Assembly (NCBI GenBank): GCA_017453125.1
Contig: JAFTKS010000001.1
Location: forward strand, 1 to 64,000
Origin: Clostridia bacterium
GTDB lineage: Bacteria; Bacillota; Clostridia; Christensenellales; UBA1242
Direction: 5' to 3'
DNA length: 64,000 nt
Part shown: piece by piece, positions 59,141 to 64,000 of the stretch
Layout of the letters: every line of letters begins with the position of its first letter
Numbering within the stretch: the stretch's first letter is position 1
Notes under the pieces: model-generated
What the model saw: the letters and a program-made list of their open reading frames with translations, nothing else
Database searches by the model: none
Told to the model about the DNA's origin: nothing
Made by a program: the position numbers and the translations under genes

Positions 59141-62100
59141 ATGACTCAAAACGAATTATATTCTCAATTAGTTAGTCTTAGAACTAGTCTCAAAAAACAA
59201 TTTTCAACAAATGGTAGAGCACCAAGTATTTGTACTGACGAGGCTTTGATGGAACTAGCCTCCCACCCTCCTAGACAAAAAGAGGAACTCAAATATATCG
59301 AAGGCTTGGGCGACACATTTGTAGAAAAATATGGCGATTATTTTATGCCATTATTTATAGAGTTCTATAATAATTCCGCATATTCAAAAAAGATGCCAGA
59401 AAAAACTCGAGAAACCCTCAAAATCCTTGAAAATCGTCTTGTAAATATTAGCAAGAAAAATAGACTTCTATATATGAGCAGACTACAATCAAAGACCGCA
59501 ATGGATTTGTATGACAAAGACGCCGAATACAACAAAAAAGTTCTCAGTCTAATTATGGGTAGTTGTAGCCAAATTACCTTGTGTCAGATGGGCATTCGAG
59601 ACAATTGGCAAGGAGACGAAAAACGTTTCAAAAAAGCACTTCAATTAATTCGTGAGGTTTCCAAAGAACAAAGAGAATCTGGTCAATATGATTTGTATAT
59701 AGGATATCCTTATGTAATAGGAAAAACATTCGGAGAAGACTTCCCAATAAGAGCACCTCTTGTTTTATTCCCAGTTACTTTTGAAAAACACCCAGATAGA
59801 ATCATTCTTAAAAGAAACAAAGAAAAAGATATTCTCTTCAACAACAATCTAGTACTGACTCAAAACAAGTTCCTTGGCAAAGCAAACGAAATCCCTCAAG
59901 CCATAATGGAAGAATTCAATAAACAAACTTTCATAATGGATACAATTAATTATTACAAAGAACACGAAATCAATATCCAAGGCAATCTTTCTCAATTAGA
60001 AAAATTTGAAGAAATGCCCTTGAGTGAATTCCCCGATTTCAAAGATGGAGAATATCACATTTCAAACAATGCTATTCTTGGCAGATTTTCCATATACAAT
60101 TCTGCACTTCAAAAAGACTACCGCTCACTCATTTCTTCTAACACAATCAGCAATCTTGTAGATGAATTGTTGTGCGACTTTGACAACAGAGAAGAAAACA
60201 ACTCAGAACCGCAACAAGCACAATTAGGAGAATTCTCCGAGCAAGACATAACTTACATCAACGACCTTAATTCTTCTCAAGAAAATGTAATTCGTAGCAT
60301 TGATACTACAACAAAGTTAGTTGTCCAAGGACCTCCTGGAACGGGCAAGTCCCAAACAATAACTTCCCTCATTGCAGATGCTGTAACAAAAGGCAAAAAT
60401 GTACTGATGGTATCACAGAAAAAAGCTGCCCTTGATGTAATATATTCAAGACTTGGAAACTTATCAAATTTTGCAATTCTTCTTTCAGATATGAAAGACA
60501 AAAATTCTTTCTACAAACAACTATATAATATGTTTGCTTGTGACAAAGAATCTAAGTACAATCATTCTCAATTCCAAAATATATCGGGAGATATAGATAG
60601 TGATATTGGCAAATGTTATTTCATTGGCGAGAAACTTAAAAACCAAAAATTAAACAACTCAAGCGTACTTGAACTTTATGCAGATAATGAGTTTAATTAT
60701 TGGGTTGATGCACAAAACCCTCAAGAGATAGATATATACTTTGAAAGCACACCAAAAGAACTACTCAAACTAGACTATTCAACAATCAAAAATATCCGAG
60801 AAAAATTTCTCGACGACCAACTTCTAAAGTTGACTATGACCAACTTAGAACTCACCCAACTTTATCCTTGGCTCAAAGACATCAAAACCGACCTAAAACA
60901 ATACGATAGAAATGCTATGGTCAGAGATTGTGAAAACTTTGCAAACAACCAAGAAGAATACTTGAAAAAATCTTTCTGGGCAAAACTTTTTGGAAAAGGA
61001 AAACGCAAAAAAGAACTAAATCAAATATTCTCAAATTATTTTGACAGCTCTCGTCACAAAAAAGATATATTCAATAATCCTCAGAAACTCACTGAAGGTA
61101 TTGAAAATATTGATGAGTATTCTTCCACCATTCACGCAGTTGCCAATTTTAATAACGACGAAAAGAAATTTGCAAAAGCACTCTTCGATATCCACACAGC
61201 TACAGAACAAAGCCCTATATCCATAAGCGACAAACTTTCCGACTTTATCATATTCTGTTTGCTTTCAGACTTTGAATCAGAAAACAAAGGACTGATGAAT
61301 AATATAGAAGACTTCAACAAAATGGTAGACAGCGTTTGTCAAAACATCTCGGATAAAAAAGACCTATCAAAAGCACGACTAAAAAATACCTTTTCTGAAA
61401 ACTTTTATGGCGAACTTCTCACCAGCAAAAGATATCTAGAAATTTGTCGACAAATTCAAAGCCAAAGAAAATGGAGTATTGAGAAGTTTATGAACAAATT
61501 CTCATTCGAACTCCTTCGCGGAATAAAAGTTTGGATTATGACCCCTGAAACCGTATCAGAAACACTACCGCTCGAAAATGGACTTTTTGACCTTTTAATA
61601 TTTGATGAAGCATCTCAAATATATATCGAAAAAGGCATTCCATCAATCGAACGAGCAAAGAAAGTTGTCATCGCAGGTGACCACAAGCAATTACGTCCAT
61701 CGAGTCTTGGATTTGGTAGAATCAATGTCGATGACGAGAGTATAGAGGAAGACGAGGAATTTGCTCCAGCCCTTGAAGAAGAAAGTCTTCTCGACCTTGC
61801 TAGATTCAAATACCCGTCAGTTCTTCTCAATTATCATTACAGAGCAAAATACGAAGAACTTATCAACTTCTCCAATTACGCTTTTTATGACGGACTTCTC
61901 AACGTATCTCCAAATGTAGACACCCCAGAAAAACCACCTATTGAAGTAATAAAAATTGATGGTGCTTTATGGGAAAATAGATGCAATAAAAAAGAGGCAC
62001 TAAAAGTTGTATCTGTTATCAAGAAATTCCTAACCGAAAGAAAGAACAAAGAAACAATTGGAATCATTACATTCAACGTTAATCAAAGAGACGCAATACT

Positions 62101-62878
62101 AGACGAACTCGACAGAGAATGTCTAAGAGACCAAGAATTTGCCTCTCTATACAAAACCGAACTTGAAAGAAAAGACAACGGCGAAGACATAGGTCTATTT
62201 GTCAAAAATATCGAAAACGTTCAAGGTGATGAGAGAGACCACATAATCTTCTCAATCGGATATGCAAAAAATATTGATGGCAAAGTTGTGAGAAACTTCG
62301 GCTGGCTCAATCAACAAGGTGGAGAAAATCGACTTAATGTTGCAATATCTAGAGCAAAAAGAAAAATTACAATTGTGTCTTCCATTTTTCCAGAAGAACT
62401 AGATGTGGACGACTTGAAAAATGAAGGGCCAAAACTATTCAAAAAATATCTCGAATATGCAACTGCAATTAGCAACAAAGACACCCTTACCGCAGTCGCT
62501 ATCTTAAATAGCCTAACAAGCACCCAACAAGATTCTGAAATTATCAAAGAATCGGATACCCTTGCAATTCAAATCAAAAAAGCATTAGAGGAAAAAGGTG
62601 TTTATGTAGAAACCAATGTTGGCCTTGGCAATTACAAACTAGACCTTGCAATCAAAAATTCAAATCAATCCAAATATATTCTTGGTATTGAATTGGATAG
62701 CAAACTATACGCAACCAACTACTCTACAAGAGAAAGAGATATATTCCGAAAGAATTACTTTGAATGCAGAGGCTGGAACATATATAGACTATGGAGTTGC
62801 AATTGGTGGAGACATCGCGAACAAGAAATCGAAAACATTTTGAATATCCTAAAGTCTATTGAAAAAACACAAATATAA
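59141..62878 (+). CDS. SF1 helicase with DUF4011-like N terminus and C-terminal Vsr-like nuclease
   Basis: 1245 aa. Near residues 105-120 LENRLVNISKKNRLLYM matches the DUF4011 signature. Walker A GPPGTGKSQT lies at about 398-407, Walker B IFDEASQI at about 820, GDHKQLRP soon after, ENVQGDERDHI and LNVAISRAKRKI at the helicase end. The last 80 residues (about 1160-1240) have LDLAIKN, ILGIELDSKLY, RERD and GWNIYRLWS, a Vsr/DUF559-type endonuclease. AAAGGA precedes the ATG. Helicase-nuclease fusions of this kind occur among proven and predicted antiphage proteins. It stands alone, outside the island. Confidence 0.85.
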   Translation: MTQNELYSQLVSLRTSLKKQFSTNGRAPSICTDEALMELASHPPRQKEELKYIEGLGDTFVEKYGDYFMPLFIEFYNNSAYSKKMPEKTRETLKILENRLVNISKKNRLLYMSRLQSKTAMDLYDKDAEYNKKVLSLIMGSCSQITLCQMGIRDNWQGDEKRFKKALQLIREVSKEQRESGQYDLYIGYPYVIGKTFGEDFPIRAPLVLFPVTFEKHPDRIILKRNKEKDILFNNNLVLTQNKFLGKANEIPQAIMEEFNKQTFIMDTINYYKEHEINIQGNLSQLEKFEEMPLSEFPDFKDGEYHISNNAILGRFSIYNSALQKDYRSLISSNTISNLVDELLCDFDNREENNSEPQQAQLGEFSEQDITYINDLNSSQENVIRSIDTTTKLVVQGPPGTGKSQTITSLIADAVTKGKNVLMVSQKKAALDVIYSRLGNLSNFAILLSDMKDKNSFYKQLYNMFACDKESKYNHSQFQNISGDIDSDIGKCYFIGEKLKNQKLNNSSVLELYADNEFNYWVDAQNPQEIDIYFESTPKELLKLDYSTIKNIREKFLDDQLLKLTMTNLELTQLYPWLKDIKTDLKQYDRNAMVRDCENFANNQEEYLKKSFWAKLFGKGKRKKELNQIFSNYFDSSRHKKDIFNNPQKLTEGIENIDEYSSTIHAVANFNNDEKKFAKALFDIHTATEQSPISISDKLSDFIIFCLLSDFESENKGLMNNIEDFNKMVDSVCQNISDKKDLSKARLKNTFSENFYGELLTSKRYLEICRQIQSQRKWSIEKFMNKFSFELLRGIKVWIMTPETVSETLPLENGLFDLLIFDEASQIYIEKGIPSIERAKKVVIAGDHKQLRPSSLGFGRINVDDESIEEDEEFAPALEEESLLDLARFKYPSVLLNYHYRAKYEELINFSNYAFYDGLLNVSPNVDTPEKPPIEVIKIDGALWENRCNKKEALKVVSVIKKFLTERKNKETIGIITFNVNQRDAILDELDRECLRDQEFASLYKTELERKDNGEDIGLFVKNIENVQGDERDHIIFSIGYAKNIDGKVVRNFGWLNQQGGENRLNVAISRAKRKITIVSSIFPEELDVDDLKNEGPKLFKKYLEYATAISNKDTLTAVAILNSLTSTQQDSEIIKESDTLAIQIKKALEEKGVYVETNVGLGNYKLDLAIKNSNQSKYILGIELDSKLYATNYSTRERDIFRKNYFECRGWNIYRLWSCNWWRHREQEIENILNILKSIEKTQI

Positions 62879-62927
62879 TATTTGTTAGTGCAAAAGCATA
62901 CAAAAATAAAATTTAATAATATCATCA

Positions 62928-62962
62928 AAAAAAGTTAAGAAGTGATTCTTAACTTTTTTTCA
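62928..62962. terminator. terminator between converging genes
   Basis: AAAAAGTTAAGAA / TTCTTAACTTTTT around GTGA, with A and T runs outside. Confidence 0.88.
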
Positions 62963-62969
62963 TTCTTAA

Positions 62970-63920
62970 TCAAAGCATCTCAGGCGTATTTTCCTTAATG
63001 GCAACCAATTCTCTATATAAATTATACATATTTCTGCCACACGACTCTCCAGCAACTTTTGCTTGCAAACTCTCTGCCATAAACAAAGACATTGCATAAC
63101 TAAGTAGCATTGATGTCATATCTGCATTTTCATTGTCAGTAATACTTCTCCATTTTGTAGTTCTATCTATTACTTTAACGTGATGATCGCCCCACATTCC
63201 TTGAAAATCAAACCCCGATGACAACACATCAATTGCCTCACTAAAACGTTGCTCTTTGGGACTAACTTCTTCTAGCATAATCTCCAAGCCATTCATTCCC
63301 CTTCCAGCATATAATCTTTCAAACATCTTCTTTGTTGAAATTGTTTCATCTTGGCCACTATAAGCCCTAACAGTAGGCACAAGTACACTATCTGTAAGAG
63401 GTGCATAAGACACGTGACTCATACAAGACAAAACCTTCATCATATCCCCAACAGAAATCCCCATATTCTTCCATTCTGAAATCAATACACACAACATATT
63501 ATGCAAAACTTTAGCGCCATAGCAATAAGTGAAAAAGTTTATATTTGAGAATCTCTTTGCCATTGCCTGCACATCCAAAACCTTGCCTTTCTCGTCATAG
63601 CAAAGAGGCAACAACAACTTTCTTACCATTGGAGCTATATCTTCTTCATAAGACAATTGAGCCTCTTCTATCTCCTTTGTTTTTTGACCATATGACACAC
63701 CAATAATTTGAAAGTTGGAATTCTCTTCTAGTCCATTTACACCCATCATTCTCTCAGCAATTTTACAAAGCCCATTTGCCTGCCTCAAAGTAATATCGCC
63801 ATTTCCACCAAGAACTATCAGCGTTGGATTTTCCAAGACAATATCTTCAATATTAAGTTTTTTACAATTGTTCAGAGTATTCTTCTGTCTCTTGCAATAT
63901 TCAATTTGCCTGTATCTCAC
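62970..63920 (-). CDS. hypothetical protein, alpha/beta fold
   Basis: 316 aa from a GTG at 63920 with AGGAGG 4 nt upstream. TLIVLGGNGD at about residue 34 looks like a first beta strand and loop, and FFTYCYGAKVLHNML has the shape of an alpha/beta-hydrolase nucleophile elbow, but with Cys-Tyr-Gly in place of Gly-x-Ser-x-Gly. I cannot assign a family. It has a good promoter and terminator of its own. The right end of the window follows. Confidence 0.6.
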   Translation of the reverse strand: MRYRQIEYCKRQKNTLNNCKKLNIEDIVLENPTLIVLGGNGDITLRQANGLCKIAERMMGVNGLEENSNFQIIGVSYGQKTKEIEEAQLSYEEDIAPMVRKLLLPLCYDEKGKVLDVQAMAKRFSNINFFTYCYGAKVLHNMLCVLISEWKNMGISVGDMMKVLSCMSHVSYAPLTDSVLVPTVRAYSGQDETISTKKMFERLYAGRGMNGLEIMLEEVSPKEQRFSEAIDVLSSGFDFQGMWGDHHVKVIDRTTKWRSITDNENADMTSMLLSYAMSLFMAESLQAKVAGESCGRNMYNLYRELVAIKENTPEML

Positions 63921-63943
63921 AACGCCTCCTAATTTTCATTTAT

Positions 63944-63972
63944 AATATATATTATAATCCTATCCTTGTCAA
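63944..63972 (-). promoter_or_regulatory. promoter of the 316-aa gene
   Basis: On the minus strand: TTGACA (63972-63967), 17-nt spacer, TATATT (63949-63944); 24 nt before the GTG. Confidence 0.6.
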
Positions 63973-64000
63973 CCCCCAATTATCTCCAAACCTCTTCTAA

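Overview
The window is AT-rich bacterial DNA with strong AGGAGG-type ribosome binding sites, many intrinsic terminators and the standard code (TGA is used as a stop). The gene content (secA with a SEC-C tail, prfB with a +1 frameshift, tsaD, mscL, recD2, comFC, cmk, nrnA-like, degV, MarR, MutT) fits a low-GC Bacillota, most likely an uncultured Clostridia-like lineage. This assignment is an inference from style and content; no 16S gene is present.

Layout. 1-2300: a small hypothetical gene, an SDR oxidoreductase with a charged tail, a candidate small RNA, and an intact tRNA-Gln(CTG). 2300-16200: an accessory island starting at the 3' end of that tRNA. A 21-nt exact copy of the tRNA 3' end recurs at 16155-16175, so the stretch looks like one or more insertions into the tRNA. 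Its left part is a small integrated replicon: a large serine recombinase flanked by nested inverted repeats, an HUH rolling-circle Rep, and two long hairpins that look like a replication origin. Next comes a probable defence block: a tight NUDIX / PD-(D/E)XK-Schlafen-type helicase / zinc-protein operon, a divergent AlbA_2 (Schlafen-type) ATPase regulator, a small wHTH protein, and a modified-base-reader-like EVE protein. 14100-21100: single genes (two near-identical GNATs, a 77-aa protein, several orphans) separated by recurring short modules that combine a tRNA-3'-end-like sequence with a hairpin terminator. This cassette-like array is the most unusual structure in the window.

21200-29500: an HD phosphohydrolase, a large glycosyltransferase-HAD protein next to a truncated pyruvyltransferase, an FAD oxidoreductase, a MarR-DegV pair and a GNAT. 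29600-64000: mostly minus-strand core genes. These are (p)ppGpp-type HD hydrolase, mscL, tsaD, prfB, two HipA/PI3K-fold kinase-like genes (a third lies at 37117), lipoprotein, phosphatase, secA, nrnA-like, YwaF-like, plsC, Na+/Ca2+ exchanger, nucleotidyltransferase, nucleoside phosphorylase, comFC-recD2, HAD and cmk. A 1245-aa SF1 helicase with a C-terminal Vsr-like nuclease lies near the right end. A second tRNA, tRNA-Arg(TCG), at 52292-52368 has a single-gene insertion behind its 3' end, bounded by a truncated tRNA-Arg copy at 51008-51046, which repeats on a small scale the arrangement at tRNA-Gln.

How the parts work together. The tRNA 3' ends appear to be the entry points for accessory DNA. 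The island carries replication, recombination and probable anti-phage functions. The right half is ordinary housekeeping in secretion, translation quality control, recombination/competence, lipid and nucleotide metabolism. All functions are read from sequence motifs only; no database search was run.
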